Source: Calliopum simillimum (Eukaryota; Arthropoda; Insecta; Diptera; Lauxaniidae). Taken from it: a stretch of DNA of 64,000 bases. The translations under genes and the position numbers were made by a program. The notes below the pieces were generated by a model that saw only the letters and a list, made by a program, of their open reading frames with translations, was not told the DNA's origin and did not search any database. The stretch is from assembly GCA_951812925.1 (NCBI GenBank), contig OX638369.1:26492533-26556532 (forward strand). The letters are read 5' to 3'. The stretch's first letter is position 1; each line of letters begins with the position of its first letter. Shown one piece after another: positions 12,038 to 24,713 of the stretch.

Positions 12038-12709
12038 GTAAAGTCAACCAAAACGTAACAAAGAAGGGCGGAAAACCATAAGCAGATGTTAACATTTGCT
12101 CACTGTCCAAAAATTTAAAAATTTCAACATTGATATTTGCGACGTTTTTAAAGAGGGAGGAGGGGCTTATAAAATTCGTAAAAACCATTAAAAACAAAGA
12201 GTTTCTCGGCTTTGTGTACATCCTATTATGCAAAAATTAAAAATTTTAAAACTTTGTGATTACATACAATATATCAGAAATGGAAAAACCAAAACGAAAA
12301 ACTTAAGAGAAGAATTACGTTGCTTTGCTCTGAGTATGGAAATAATTTTGTTTTGCATATGGCTTTTCTACCTCCGATATTTCTGAAAAAAATTTTTCTT
12401 ATAATGGGTCATTTCATTTGAAAAAGGACAACGATAAAAATATTAAATTAAACCTGAATACCTCTATTTTAGCATTATCTTATAGCAAGATATCCATTGT
12501 TTTCTTGTCCCAAAAGAAAGAAAAAAATATAAAAAATTATATTTTGAAGCTTATTAAAGTCATTACTCATATTTATTTTTTACTGTTTAGAATATTTTAC
12601 TTCAGTTGACAACTATTTTCTTAGTATTGACTATACAAAGCTTTTGAATCCACGAAGAAATGAATCGGTGAGATCAATTAATATTTTCAAAATATTTATT
12701 TTATTACAT

Positions 12710-12724
12710 GTCCCGCGAGTCACA
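12710..12724 (+). repeat. GTCCCGYGAGTCACA motif, copy 1
   Basis: Exact 15-mer with C at the variable position. See also 12802, 14029 and 14066. Confidence 0.6.
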
Positions 12725-12801
12725 CTAAAACATACTAAATTTGAAGCCACTTTAAAACCATCCAAACTTGAAATTATGCTTTTAACACTATTTTCAAATG
12801 T

Positions 12802-12816
12802 GTCCCGTGAGTCACA
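12802..12816 (+). repeat. GTCCCGYGAGTCACA motif, copy 2
   Basis: Exact 15-mer with T at the variable position. Confidence 0.6.
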
Positions 12817-13133
12817 AAAATAAACTTTTTGAGACACAGTTTTTGACATCAAAATTGTTCATCACCATATGCCCTCTTAATATACAACAATAAAAGCTAG
12901 ATTCTACAAAAAAATTTGCACTGATTTTGTGCTTGTACTGCAAGTCACAAAAACCAGTCCCAGAAGTTATAGAGACATTTTTTTATGAGCTTTAGTTTTC
13001 TACGCCAAAGCTGCTGAAGCCAATTTGAGATCAAAAAGCAAATTGGTGAAAATTTGTTTTATGATCAAACGATTCCAGGAATCTTTGCTGTGTGCCACAA
13101 ATATGTTTAAAACATCAAAAACTCGATTATGTA

Positions 13134-13977
13134 TTGGGTGTACAACTTAAAAACCGGAATTTGACGGTGGATGTCCGTACTAACAAATATCGTGAAAGCT
13201 CGAACTTTATATATATGTCATTTTGAAGGTACATTTGACAGCTGTCAAAATCAGTTAACAAAACAATTTTATCTTGTGTGCATCATTATTATTTTTCACG
13301 ATGAATAACTTCGAAAATTGGAGAAAAAGACAGCATTTGCGGCAGGTTCTGTTGGGTCATTTTTTTGCAAAGAAACCTGCTGCCAGAAGTCATTTTTGCA
13401 TCGGATCGTCACTGGGGATGAAAAATGGATCCATTACGACAACCCGAAACGCAAACATTCATATATGAAACCCGGACAACCAGGATGGTGCTCTGTAATG
13501 CTCATAGGTGACCTCTATCGAACACAATTAATACGTTTGAAGCGTGCTATCATCGAAAAACGCCCGGAAAATGCGACCAGTCACGAAGCAATAATTTTTC
13601 ATCATGACAACGCTCGGCCACATATTGCTGCCCCAGTCAAAAACTACAACGGAAAACAACGGATGGGAAATTTTGCCTCACCCACTTTATAGCCCAGACC
13701 TTGCACCATCAGACTACCATTTGTTCCGATCGATGCAGAATGCCCTATCAGGAATACGCTTCACTTAAGTTCAAGATATCGAAAATTGGATAGATTCATT
13801 TTTGGCCGCCAAGCCGGCGCAATTTTTTTTGGGATGGAATTCATAAATTGCCTGAAAGATGGGGAAATGTTTTAGCTTCCAATGGACAATACTTTGAATA
13901 AAATATATTGTAACATTTTTCCACAATAAAGCATCAAATTTCGCTAAAAAATTCCGGTTTTTAAGTTGTACACCCAA
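13134..13977 (+). mobile_element. Internally deleted mariner, copy 2, both ends intact
   Basis: Both terminal inverted repeats are present. The left end begins TTGGGTGTACAACTT at 13134 and the right end is its mirror ending ACACCCAA at 13977. Each is bordered by the TA target duplication typical of Tc1/mariner (13132-13133 and 13978-13979). The length of 844 bp against ~1.3 kb for intact mariners shows an internal deletion. It is the same sub-family as 1328-2125, in opposite orientation. By recall of family motifs it resembles the mariner group described from tephritid flies (rosa-like), but I could not test this. Confidence 0.9.
13300..13960 (+). pseudogene. Mariner transposase remnant (copy 2)
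   Basis: The start at 13302 (MNNFENWRKRQHLR) is followed by a frameshift. The frame at 13318-13692 then contains VTGDEKWIHYD (first catalytic Asp), GDLYRTQLIRLKRA and FHHDNARPHIA (second Asp). A further frameshift near 13680 moves to the frame encoding [13 protein letters not shown] with the third Asp of DD34D. All three acidic residues are therefore present, but in different frames, and the N-terminal DNA-binding domain and the segment before GDLYR are missing. It is inactive. Confidence 0.88.
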
Positions 13978-14028
13978 TACAACAAAATATTCTCTGATTT
14001 CTTACTTGTTCTCAAGCCACAATAGGAC

Positions 14029-14043
14029 GTCCCGTGAGTCACA
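14029..14043 (+). repeat. GTCCCGYGAGTCACA motif, copy 3
   Basis: Exact 15-mer with T at the variable position, just beyond mariner copy 2. Confidence 0.6.
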
Positions 14044-14065
14044 AATTCAAAATTTAATAGTTTAA

Positions 14066-14080
14066 GTCCCGCGAGTCACA
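14066..14080 (+). repeat. GTCCCGYGAGTCACA motif, copy 4
   Basis: Exact 15-mer with C at the variable position, 37 bases after copy 3. Confidence 0.6.
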
Positions 14081-17000
14081 ATTTTTCAAGCAACAATTTG
14101 AGGCCGAAAACATTAACTTTCTAAAATTTTTTTTTACTTAGTAAAAGAAGGGTTTTTAAAATTTATTTTGAGACTGTTTACACTGTTTTAGGGCTTTAAA
14201 TAACTTAGTTATAACCAAAGTTTTGTAATTTTTTAGAGTCAAATGTTCCTACTTAATGCGAGTAGCTTTGTTGCTTTTTTCAATTATTTAAATCAAACCG
14301 ATCCATGCGATATCAATTTTTAAAAACTTAAAAAACTTCTTAATTCCCTAAATTTCGGCCAAATCTCGTTATCGTTGTTTTAAAGTTTGCATTAAGCGAA
14401 CTTCTTCTGAACCATTTTTTTTCTTTTATGGAAACCCACATAAAACAAAAGTAGGTTGTAACTTTAAAAATAGCTCCTAGACCTTCGAAATTCAAGCTGG
14501 AGGTACCAAATTTTGACACAAGATATAGCCAAATATGCAAATTTCGAAAAACGCTGTCTCGTAAAAAGTTGGTGGCTTGAGCTTCCAACTTATACGTTGG
14601 ATGTATCTATTTATAACAACAATTTTGTTTATTTAATTTGAAACTTTTTTCATAAAATAACATTTTATTGTTTAAAATACTTATACGTTTTTTTCTTCTT
14701 TTAAACTTTCAGGTAAGACGGAGTTTTACATTTCAAAATCTTCATAGTTAATTAAAAATAAAATTTTGTTAAAAATACGGTAAGTTATATACGAATTGTC
14801 CGCAGGCATCAGTATTTTTGAAATTGTATAATATTTAAATATATGATACTAAGTACTATCTTTTCAACTTGAATAGATCGTCGCTATTAACTGCCCAAGC
14901 AAGTGACATGCAGAAAATGATTCATTTGCTTACATTATTAAATAAATTTTTAGTCCATTGAAAAAGGAAATCAGGTCGCACGGACTAGAAAAATTGAAAA
15001 TTTGTAAGAAGAAAATTTTTTGGAATTTTCTGAATACTACTTTTTCAACTTGAAACAAATTTAAATAAATAGTGCTGCACTTAGACACTCTATCTATTTA
15101 TTTTCGGAAATAGCTTTATAATGATTTGAACTAATATAAGAAAAAATGTTTCAAATTTTTATATAAGTACCCTTGAGTTTCAGTACGATTAAGTCAAGGT
15201 GGTGGTCTGATTTGAATGTAAGTACTTAGTTTCTTTTTCAAGTAAAACTTATACTGTATGTTAATCCAAATTTTTGGTGGATTTTTAATGTTATTTTCGT
15301 TTCATGCAATTTAACTTAAATTGCTTATTATTGTAAATTGTTTTTGTATTTTTTTCTTTTATCAATTTTAATGATATTCAATGAATTTGTTTTCAAAACA
15401 GTTACATTTTAATAGCACAGTAGCGATTGAGTGACTTTTAAATGCATGCGCATTTGAGTACTTTATCACGTTCAAGTTAATACCGCTCTAGATACATACA
15501 GTTTCAAGGTGAAATTCCTTAATGTCTGCAAGATTTATAATCGATGAATTTTAAGTAGTTTACACAAAAGTCTTTTTTGTTAGACATATGCACTCAAAAA
15601 TAAAATGGGAGAAAATGCAAGTCAGCTTTTAAATAAAAAAATAATAATTTAAGCCAAAAATTTGACAAAAAATTATGTTGGAATTTTTAGGAAAAAAAAT
15701 TCTAAAATTAGTTAGAAAAAAATAATTCCATCAGGATTTGATTTTTATCAAAATTTTTCTTTTTTGTGGTTTTTTTCAAAATATTTTATTAATATACTAC
15801 TGACATTCTAAATTTTTAAAAACCATTTTATAAAAAATAAAAGCTTGAGCTGTAAGTTTCAAGAATTCCACTTAATTATCTTGTTTTATGATGGTATTCG
15901 CTACTACTTCTTCCGCTTAGACTTCAACTCATCGCATGTGTTCATAAAGTTTTTTTTTTTTTTTAAGTTTATTGGCTTGCATTTTTGCAACACTGATGTC
16001 ATTGAGAGAATGAATGAAAGTAAAAGTTGCATGCAACTGCAACTGAAGCTTATAACTGGATTTTGTAATTACCAACAACAGCAACAAACACCAACAGTAT
16101 AATAACAGCTCAAAGGGTTTACGGCAAAAACAAAAACACGGCAGCCTTACAAAAGTTTCATTTTGATATCGCAGCGACCTTGAATGTTTTTTGTTTTTTA
16201 TTAACGTGTTGAACTCTGCCTGATTTTTGTGCAGTTTTTTGTTTTAGTTATTTATTACCAAAAAAATTTTTTCTGTCTAAAGCCTTATAACGGCAACTTA
16301 AGGAATTTTTTATTTTGTGGTAGATCAAGGATTTAAAAACGATTTTAATTTCGGGGAAGTCACTGCAAAAAGAAGATTAATGTTGGATTTAATATAAAAA
16401 CATTTTTGTTGTCACAAATTATTACTCATCAGCGAAACATAAACAAAAAAAATCCAATTCCGCGACTTTCGCAAACGAAAGACTTAAGCAACGAACTTGC
16501 TGCGCTCAAAATTCAGCGCACAAAGTCAAAAGCACATAATTGATTTCCATTCCATTGTCAAAAAAATAAATAAAAAATGCAGAAAATTATTGTTTAACAG
16601 TAAATATACACATGCGGAAATTAAGCGTTATGTGCTCTCCAATTTTGGCGTAATTACGCAGCTTTTACGCAACTACAAGCTGGCTGGCTGGCTGCAGCTG
16701 CAGCTGCCGATGCTTCGTTATTTGACTGATGTCCTCGCTATTGATGCCTTTGCGCGCGCCTTCGAAAAACACTAAAATGGCAGCACAACACAAGAAGGTT
16801 GCCTTTCTCAATCGATAAATCAGTGACGACCTTGCGGCAGCAGCACCAGCAAAACAGTCGCTGCCAAAAGCAAATTGCATACTTTCAACTAAAAGCAGCA
16901 ACAGCAACTCAACAGCAACAGTTAAATTGCTCTGTCTTTTGTGCCGTTGACAATTGAAATTATTTCCATGCACTTAGCATTAAAAGCGTTGCCATATTTT

Positions 17001-17491
17001 GTATGTTGTTTTTTGGTTTTTTTTTTTTTTTTTTTGTTGGCAACATACACCAACAACAAAGGCACAGTTTGAGCTTAAATGCTGCACAAAATATCAATTA
17101 ATTACCACTTCAACAAAGTTTATTTGAATGCTGCATTAATTATGCAATTATTATTTATATTTTTGCTGCTTTTTTGAAAGTATTGAGTAATTGCTAAACC
17201 AAATCGAATTGTTGCCTTAATTGCAGGATTATTTACTTATTTCTTTATTATTCTTTAAAAATCAATTAATTTAATTAATAGAATATATTTCTATAGACTA
17301 AGTGTTTTTGAAAGGTGTTGGGTGTGTTGTTATGACCTTAATAGCTTAGTGACTGAAAATTGTAGAGTTTTAGATTGCACTAAGTTACTCTGATTTTCTT
17401 GTCACTGATACATAAAAAATTAAATGCTTGTCCGTATCCGGCTTATGGAGTTGGAAACTATTCAACCGATTAAAAGAATTATATTACTAAT
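14081..17491. other. No gene seen; AT-rich with GCA-rich patches
   Basis: No exon or domain recognised. CAG/GCA-rich tracts at 16060-16090 and 16680-16930 produce short low-complexity open frames on both strands that are not credible genes. One strong copy of the dispersed GACTTAAG motif lies at 16473-16499, and a T-homopolymer at about 17017-17037. Confidence 0.4.
16473..16499 (+). repeat. Dispersed 28-bp motif, copy 5 (exact core)
   Basis: AAACGAAA then GACTTAAGCAACGAACTTG, the exact core. Confidence 0.65.
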
Positions 17492-17492
17492 A

Positions 17493-18738
17493 CGTAGGCT
17501 GCTCGATATATTTCTGGCCTAGGAAACACTAAGTGTTGCCAGATGCAATCTGACATTTCCATTGAAAGTTTGACATTTTTTAGCATAAACGTACTCAAAA
17601 CGTTTTGACGTACGACCATCATTTGTGTTGTTTACAGTGACTTGAAAAAATCAATTTGGCAAAAAAATGGAATTAACTCGTGAACATTTTCGTGCGATCA
17701 TTTTTCACAACTTTCGACGTAGATTATCATGACAAGAACGCATCGATGAACTATAATCTTTATATGGCGATGAAGCACCATCTTATAGCACTGTGAAAAA
17801 CTGGTTTAATGAATTCAGTCGTGGCCGCCGCTTGCTCAAAGACGAATTCCGTGAAGGTCGTCCAAAAACGGCCGTTGTGCCAGAGAACATTGATGCCATG
17901 CGTGAACTGATAATGCAAGATCGTCATGTGACATACCGTAAGATAGAGGCATCCTTGGGCATTTGTTCCACTCCAATACATTTGATATTTCATGAACACC
18001 TGCCCGTAAAAAAGGTTTGTTCTCGTTGAGTCCCGCACAATTTGACAATCGCTCAAAAAAAGGCTTGTGTCGATTGGTGCAAAGAAATGTTGAAAAAATA
18101 AGATCGCGGTGCTTCAAAAGACGTTTAAAAGATCGTCACAGGTGACAAATCATGGATCTATGAGCCCAAAACAAAACAGTAATCGACCGTGTGGGTCTTC
18201 GAAGGCGAGCCAAATCCAACGAAAGTTGTTCGTGGAAGAAGCACTTCGAAGCAAATGGTCGCCTGTTTCTTCGGCAAAACTGGTCATGTGGCGACTGTTC
18301 CTCTTGAGTAACGTAAGACGGTCAATTTTGAGTGGTACACCATAATTTGTTTGCCTGAAGTCTTCGGAGAAATTCGAAAAACGAACAAGAGAAGATGAAT
18401 CATTGTTCACCATGACAATGCGAGCTGTCACACATCGGCTCAAACCAGCTCCTTTTTGACCGGCCAAAACGTCGAATTGATGGATCATCCGCCGTACAGC
18501 CCTGACTTGGCACCCAATGACTTCTTTTTATTCCCGCACATCAAGAAAAAATGCGTGGTCAATGATTTTCGTCGTCGAAAACCATGTTTTGGAGGTGTCT
18601 CAATCGGAGTGGAAAAGGTGCTTCGACAATTGGTTTGAGCGCATGCAAAAGTGTATAAATCATGCTGGAGAATACTTTCAAAATCAATAAAACCATTTCT
18701 GATGATTATAAGGCCATAAATATATCGAGCAGCCCACG
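17493..18738 (+). mobile_element. Near full-length mariner, second family
   Basis: The inverted ends match closely: left TAGGCTGCTCGATATATTT from 17495 and, at 18720-18738, the mirror AAATATATCGAGCAGCC. The ~1.25-kb length is that of a complete mariner. The right flank does not retain an obvious TA, so the exact target duplication is uncertain. The transposase inside is broken. Confidence 0.9.
17667..18638 (+). pseudogene. Mariner transposase pseudogene (second family)
   Basis: The frame opens at 17667 with MELTREHFRAIIFHNF and reaches stop codons at about 17730 and 17755. It then reads VKNWFNEFSRGRRLLKDEF and VTYRKIEASLGI (the helix-turn-helix region) to a stop at 18027. Downstream frames carry IVTGDKSWIY (first Asp), HHDNASCHTSA (second Asp) and HPPYSPDLAPNDFFLFPHIK (third Asp). 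The DD34D triad and domain order are therefore complete, but at least six stops and one or two frameshifts separate them, and the C-terminus after HIKKK is scrambled. It is a dead copy. Confidence 0.9.
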
Positions 18739-19355
18739 TTTATTGAGTGCTAAGCGGATTTGATGAAAACCGTCCTCAAATGCCAAGCATTTTTTTATTA
18801 GAAAAGGGTGATTTCTGAGGCATATACGATCCATTCTGTTGCTCATTTCTCATTTTGTAAATACATTTTTCGGCACTGCAGACTAGAATGATTCATGAAC
18901 TTTTTCAGTTTTACTAACCTTAAGCTGTCAGCTATCGAAAAATTTTCCTTTTTCTGGTTGAAGTTATTTTACCGCACAAATAGCGGCAAATTCAAAACTT
19001 GCGTAAATTATGGGACGATTCATCACATAGGAAAGCAATGCAAAATGAAATATCTCTGCATCTGCAGCAGCTATCGTTATAAAACTTATAACTCGTATAC
19101 ATTTTGTATACTGTTTTTGCTTGAGGGGAAGAAATGTCCATTCTCTTTGTCCCAATACCTTAAAAAAAGATTTTGAACTAACAAAATTTCATAAATCCAT
19201 GTAATGGTAACTAAAAAAGATGCAGGATATGGCATTTTATTAGAGTTTTGTATGGGGGTGCAACGCCCCTTCCTTTAATTCCTCAAAAATTGAAAGGTGA
19301 ATAGCAGATATGTACGAAGTATGTGTAGAGTTTTATGTATAAATGACAGCTATAT
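18739..19355. other. No gene seen
   Basis: Non-coding sequence between a mariner and the 11-bp satellite. A 93-residue open frame at 18895-19176 has no recognisable domain. Confidence 0.35.
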
Positions 19356-19356
19356 T

Positions 19357-21940
19357 ATTGAATTGAAATTCAATTTCAATTCAATTTCAATTCAATTTCA
19401 ATTCAATTTCAATTCAATTTCAATTCAATTTCAATTCAATTTCAATTCAATTTCAATTCAATTTCAATTCAATTTCAATTCAATTTCAATTAAATTTCAA
19501 TTCAATTACAATTTTATTTCAATTCAATTTCAATTCAATTTCAATTCAATTTCAATTCAATTTCAATTCAATTTCAATTCAATTTCAATTCAATTTCAAT
19601 TCAATTTCAATTCAATTTCAATTCAATTTCAATTCAATTTCAATTCAATTTCAATTCAATTTCAATTCAATTTCAATTCAATTTCAATTCAATTTCAATT
19701 CAATTTCAATTCAATTTCAATTCAATTTCAATTCAATTTCAATTCAATTTCAATTCAATTTCAATTCAATTTCAATTCAATTTCAATTCAATTTCAATTC
19801 AATTTCAATTCAATTTCAATTCAATTTCAATTCAATTTCAGTTCAATTTCAATTCAATTTCAATTCAATTTCAATTCAATTTCAATTCAATTTCAATTCA
19901 ATTTCAATTCAATTTCAATTCAATTTCAGTTCAATTTCAATTCAATTTCAATTCAATTTCAATTCAATTTCAATTCAATTTCAATTCAATTTCAATTCAA
20001 TTTCAATTCAATTTCAATTCAACTTCAATTCAATTTCAATTCAATTTCAATTCAATTTCAATTCAACTTCCAATTCAATTTCAATTCAATTTCAATTCAA
20101 TTTCAATTCAATTTCAATTCAATTTCAATTCAATTTCAATTCAATTTCAATTCAATTTCAATTCAATTTCAATTCAATTTCAATTCAATTTCAATTCAAT
20201 TTCAATTCAATTTCAATTCAATTTCAATTCAATTTCAATTCAATTTCAATTCAATTTCAATTCAATTTCAATTCAATTTCAATTCAATTTCAATTCAATT
20301 TCAATTCAATATCAATTCAATTTCAATTCAATTTCAATTCAATTTCAATTCAATTTCAATTCAATTTCAATTCAATTTCAATTCAATTTCAATTCAATTT
20401 CAATTCAATTTCAATTCAATTTCAATTCAATTTCAATTCAATTTCAATTCAATTTCAATTCAATTTCAATTCAATTTCAATTCAATTTCAATTCAATTTC
20501 AATTCAATTTCAATTCAATTTCAATTCAATTTCAATTCAATTTCAATTCAATTTCAATTCAACTTCAATTCAATTTCAATTCAATTTCAATTCAATTTCA
20601 ATTCAACTTCAATTCAATTTCAATTCAATTTCAATTCAATTTCAATTCAATTTCAATTCAATTTCAATTCAATTTCAATTCAATTTCAATTCAATTTCAA
20701 TTCAATTTCAATTCAATTTCAATTCAATTTCAATTCAATTTCAATTCAATTTCAATTCAATTTCAATTCAATTTCAATTCAATTTCAATTCAATTTCAAT
20801 TCAATTTCAATTCAATTTCAATTCAATTTCAATTCAATTTCAATTCAATTTCAATTCAATTTCAATTCAATTTCAATTCAATTTCAATTCAATTTCAATT
20901 CAATTTCAATTCAATTTCAATTCAATTTCAATTCAATTTCAATTCAATTTCAATTCAATTTCAATTCAATTTCAATTCAATTTCAATTCAATTTCAATTC
21001 AATTTCAATTCAATTTCAATTCAATTTCAATTCAATTTCAATTCAATTTCAATTCAATTTCAATTCAATTTCAGTTCAATTTCAATTCAATTTCAATTCA
21101 ACTTCAATTCAATTTCAATTCAATTTCAATTCAATTTCAATTCAATTTCAATTCAATTTCAATTCAATTTCAATTCAATTTCAATTCAATTTCAATTCAA
21201 TTTCAATTCAATTTCAATTCAATTTCAATTCAATTTCAATTCAATTTCAATTCAATTTCAATTCAGTTTCAATTCAATTTCAATTCAATTTCAATTCAAT
21301 TTCAATTCAATTTCAATTCAATTTCAATTCAATTTCAATTCAATTTCAATTCAATTTCAATTCAATTTCAATTCAATTTCAATTCAATTTCAATTCAATT
21401 TCAATTCAATTTCAATTCAATTTCAATTCAATTTCAATTCAATTTCAATTCAATTTCAATTCAATTTCAATTCAATTTCAATTCAATTTCAATTCAATTT
21501 CAATTCAATTTCAATTCAATTTCAATTCAATTTCAATTCAATTTCAATTCAATTTCAATTCAATTTCAATTCAATTTCAATTCAATTTCAATTCAATTTC
21601 AATTCAATTTCAATTCAATTTCAATTCAATTTCAATTCAATTTCAATTCAATTTCAATTCAATTTCAATTCAATTTCAATTCAATTTCAATTCAATTTCA
21701 ATTCAATTTCAATTCAATTTCAATTCAATTTCAATTCAATTTCAATTCAATTTCAATTTAATTTCAGTTCAATTTCAATTCAATTTCAATTCAATTTCAA
21801 TTCAATTTCAATTCAATTTCAATTCAATTTCAATTCAATTTCAATTCAATTTCAATTCAATTTCAATTCAATTTCAATTCAATTTCAATTCAATTTCAAT
21901 TCAATTTCAATTCAATTTCAGTTCAATTTTACGTCAGTTC
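19357..21940 (+). repeat. 2.6-kb satellite array of the 11-mer TTCAATTCAAT
   Basis: About 235 head-to-tail copies of TTCAATTCAAT with very few variants. Isolated changes such as AACTTC (20021, 20067, 20561, 20604), CAGTTC (around 19840, 19928, 21073, 21767, 21920) and CAATATC (~20308) act as markers. The AACTTC pair recurs 540 bp later, equal to 49 units plus one base, which shows block duplication inside the array. The left edge starts with a short inverted piece (TTGAATTGAAATTCAATTTC). Because 11 is not a multiple of 3 and the unit contains no plus-strand stop, all three plus frames are open. The 887-residue frame (19297-21960) encodes only an 11-residue repeat, FNSISIQFQFN, and I do not regard it as a gene. 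Confidence 0.95.
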
Positions 21941-23894
21941 AATTTGGGATTTTTGACTGAAATTTGAGCATTAATTTTAATTAACATTTCGAATAAAGAT
22001 TTCTATCAAATAGACTTGACATTGAAAAGACAACACACAACTTTCGAAATTCAATTTTCAATTTAACGCTCTTTCATTGTAAATTAAGCCACAGCAGACT
22101 TCGGAAATAATTCCTTAATCTCATCCAATCACTCATATTAAATTGTATGACATAACAGACGGAAAGCCACTGCAGCATTTGTTGCAATTGTGTGGCACTG
22201 GCGACGAAATGGCAACAATGCAACAGCAGCAATAGTAAGGTATGCTAGCGTCATTAGTGCACGTTGAGGTGTTAAATTTGAATGTTGCCGCCGCTGCCTT
22301 AATTGATGAGTTCAATCATTTCCATACAAATCTGGTGCGATTTTCTTATTGGCAACAAATTTGACGTCCAAAGTTTTGCCCGACTGCCGGTGTGATTGAT
22401 GAATGCGGTTGTGTTAAATTTTGATGTTTTGATTTTTGTTGTCTCTCGGCATGAGTGATTCCGTCAGCTGTTTGATGTTGTTGGTTGTTTATTTACATAA
22501 CATTAATCCAATTTTTCATTTCTTTTAAATGTTTATATACATATATGTATGTACATTTATATAAGTATATATCTACTCAGCAGTGGCAGATTAAAGGCTG
22601 CAATTAAGTTGAATTATTAAACTGCGTATGGGAAATTATTCGGTATTTTGCAATTAAGTTTGTGCGTTCAAGTGTTATCTTTTTGTGTGTTTGTATTCCA
22701 CACCAATACATAATTGGAGGTTGCTAAATTTCAGTAATAACACCACTTCATTCATTTACAGTTGGCATGTTAGATATTTTTGAAATATTTTTATAATGAC
22801 TTAGGTATATGTGAAGTTTGAAAATTATATTAATTATTGGGTGTTTAGTTCTGATTGAGGTATCATGTGGATTTTGATGTCAAAATAATTATTACATTTT
22901 TATTTTGGGTAATTAGCGGAGCTTCTATTTTGCCCCTGAATGAAATATTATATTTTTTTCATGTTTACTGTTTGTCAAAATAGTTGAACATCAGTCACTT
23001 CAGTCCATAGGGCACATAGAAAACAATTCGACGAAGACACTGCAGGCTATCTATGCAAGATAGCGTTAATAGAAAATATTTTGAATTTCCACGAGCTTCT
23101 GTACGAAAGTTGAACTTTCAATGATTTTACATACTTTACTAGATATTGTTCATGAGCTCTCCTCTGGCTCTTTTCTGAATAAATATTTCATTGATTGAAC
23201 AGAAAACAAACGGTTTTAGAGTTGTGGTTTATCATCGTGACAAGTACTCAAAAACGTTCTGCGGATCAGCTAGTGATATAAATAGAGATTTAGAGATTTT
23301 TTTTCAAGATATGTTATGTCTTGTATCCGCTTTTTATTTATCAGATACGTCAGTTCAGTGTCGCTTGCAAATGTCTTGACAGTACTTGGATACAAAAGAA
23401 GAATAAACAAATACTGAACAGACCTATCTTGTTTGATTTGCTTCAGTTCAGTGCATATACTGTAGTTGTAGAGCACACTAAAAAATGCTACTTCTGTGCC
23501 AAAAATACTTTTTTGTTCTCTTCGTGTGCCTCTTTTTTGTTAACGCTGTCTCTCTCTCGCGAAAATGTATAAAAGCAACTACAATCCTGGATTACCATTG
23601 CGTCGCAAATTGCAAGTGTTACCATATCATAAATTTTAAAGTAGTTTTTATATTCGCACATTTTACACCGACCTGAAATATTTGTTTTTATTAAATATGT
23701 ACAGTACACTGAAGTACTTATTTGCTGGAATCTGGTTTGATTTTACACTGACATCATAAGACAATATACTTCAAAGGGAATATGAAATCAGTGTACATTG
23801 AAGGTTTGAATCTTGAATTTTATGGATCAAATATTTTAGTTAAGTGTAAAATATAAGTACACTATAACTCAAAATGTCTTGTGCAGACCCCTAG
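21941..23894. other. No gene seen
   Basis: AT-rich non-coding sequence. The small overlapping open frames on both strands at 23190-23710 have no domain I can name. Confidence 0.35.
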
Positions 23895-24080
23895 TAGTAG
23901 TACACCATGGAGTCCAAAGCATTTTTGCAAGGCGATTTCGGAAATTTTTTTTTTATTTTTTGACCGAACTTAGGGGTAGCTCATTAACATTTTTAATCAT
24001 ATCTTTGGTATTTGCAGTCCGATTTTAAACTATAATAGCATTATTTATGACTCGAGGAGGCCTTATTTGATGCTACAGGG
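23895..24080. repeat. Half copy of a palindromic MITE
   Basis: Blocks AAAGCATTTTTGCAAG, GGGGTAGCTC, CAACATTTTT-like and ATTATTTATGACTCGAGGAG match the arms of the element at 24714-25086. Only one arm is present. Confidence 0.6.
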
Positions 24081-24602
24081 GTCTTTGACAGCAAGTGCCA
24101 CGTTCTCGTACTGACCCATCAGATTTCAGTTTATAATATACTAATGAACCACTCTAATGTCAGAAAACTAAAGCTCTTAAAAATAATAAAAAAACTTTTT
24201 CAATAAAGTATTTCCATTATTCCATTAGAACTATTTGAGAAAATATTTTGACTTAAGTCTCTAGATCGTACCAGAAATATAAAGTCAGTAGGGTGTATTC
24301 ACCGGTTCTGGCACGTGCCTGGCAGAATTTTGCGCCATTCTAATACATCTTGGCAGAGGCCCCTGATAGTATTGACTCTTCCTAGAACATCTTGGCAGAA
24401 TTGCCTCTGTAGGAGACATAACTTTTTTCTTAGTTGAATTTTTAAAAATATTTTTTACAGGTAATTTTTGTTGTTTTGTCAGTAATTTTTTGTTGTTGCT
24501 GTTGTTTCATGTGGAGCCTTGGTAGATCGTGGCGGTATTTTTATAAATTTATTGTTACCGAAAGCAATGACTCATATTATTACGTTTTAACATTATGCTC
24601 AA

Positions 24603-24713
24603 ACTTTCAAACTTTTTTCAAATTTTTTTCAACTTTTTTCAAACTTTTTTCAAACTTTTTTCAAGCTTTTGCAAACTTTTTTAAAATTTTTCCAAACTTT
24701 TTTAAATTTTTTC
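24603..24713. repeat. TTTTTTCAAAC minisatellite
   Basis: About ten degenerate tandem copies of an 11-12-bp unit TTTTTTCAAAC, immediately before the left end of the palindromic MITE. Confidence 0.75.

Larger units (their letters stand above)
12038..13131. other. No gene; carries two GTCCCGYGAGTCACA motifs
   Basis: AT-rich host sequence flanking mariner copy 2. The motif GTCCCGCGAGTCACA occurs at 12710-12724 and its variant with T at 12802-12816. The same motif recurs twice beyond the mariner. Confidence 0.4.

Noticed and set aside
16497..16973. Opposed open frames of 92 and 102 residues
   Set aside because: Overlap on opposite strands in a GCA-rich patch with no recognisable domain or splice context I can defend.
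19297..21960. 887-residue open frame
   Set aside because: It is the translation of an 11-bp satellite lacking plus-strand stops. Its start lies in unrelated flank, and the residue pattern has an 11-residue period with no sign of codon-level selection.
22133..23709. Cluster of small open frames
   Set aside because: Short, overlapping on both strands, no shared domain or codon signal.
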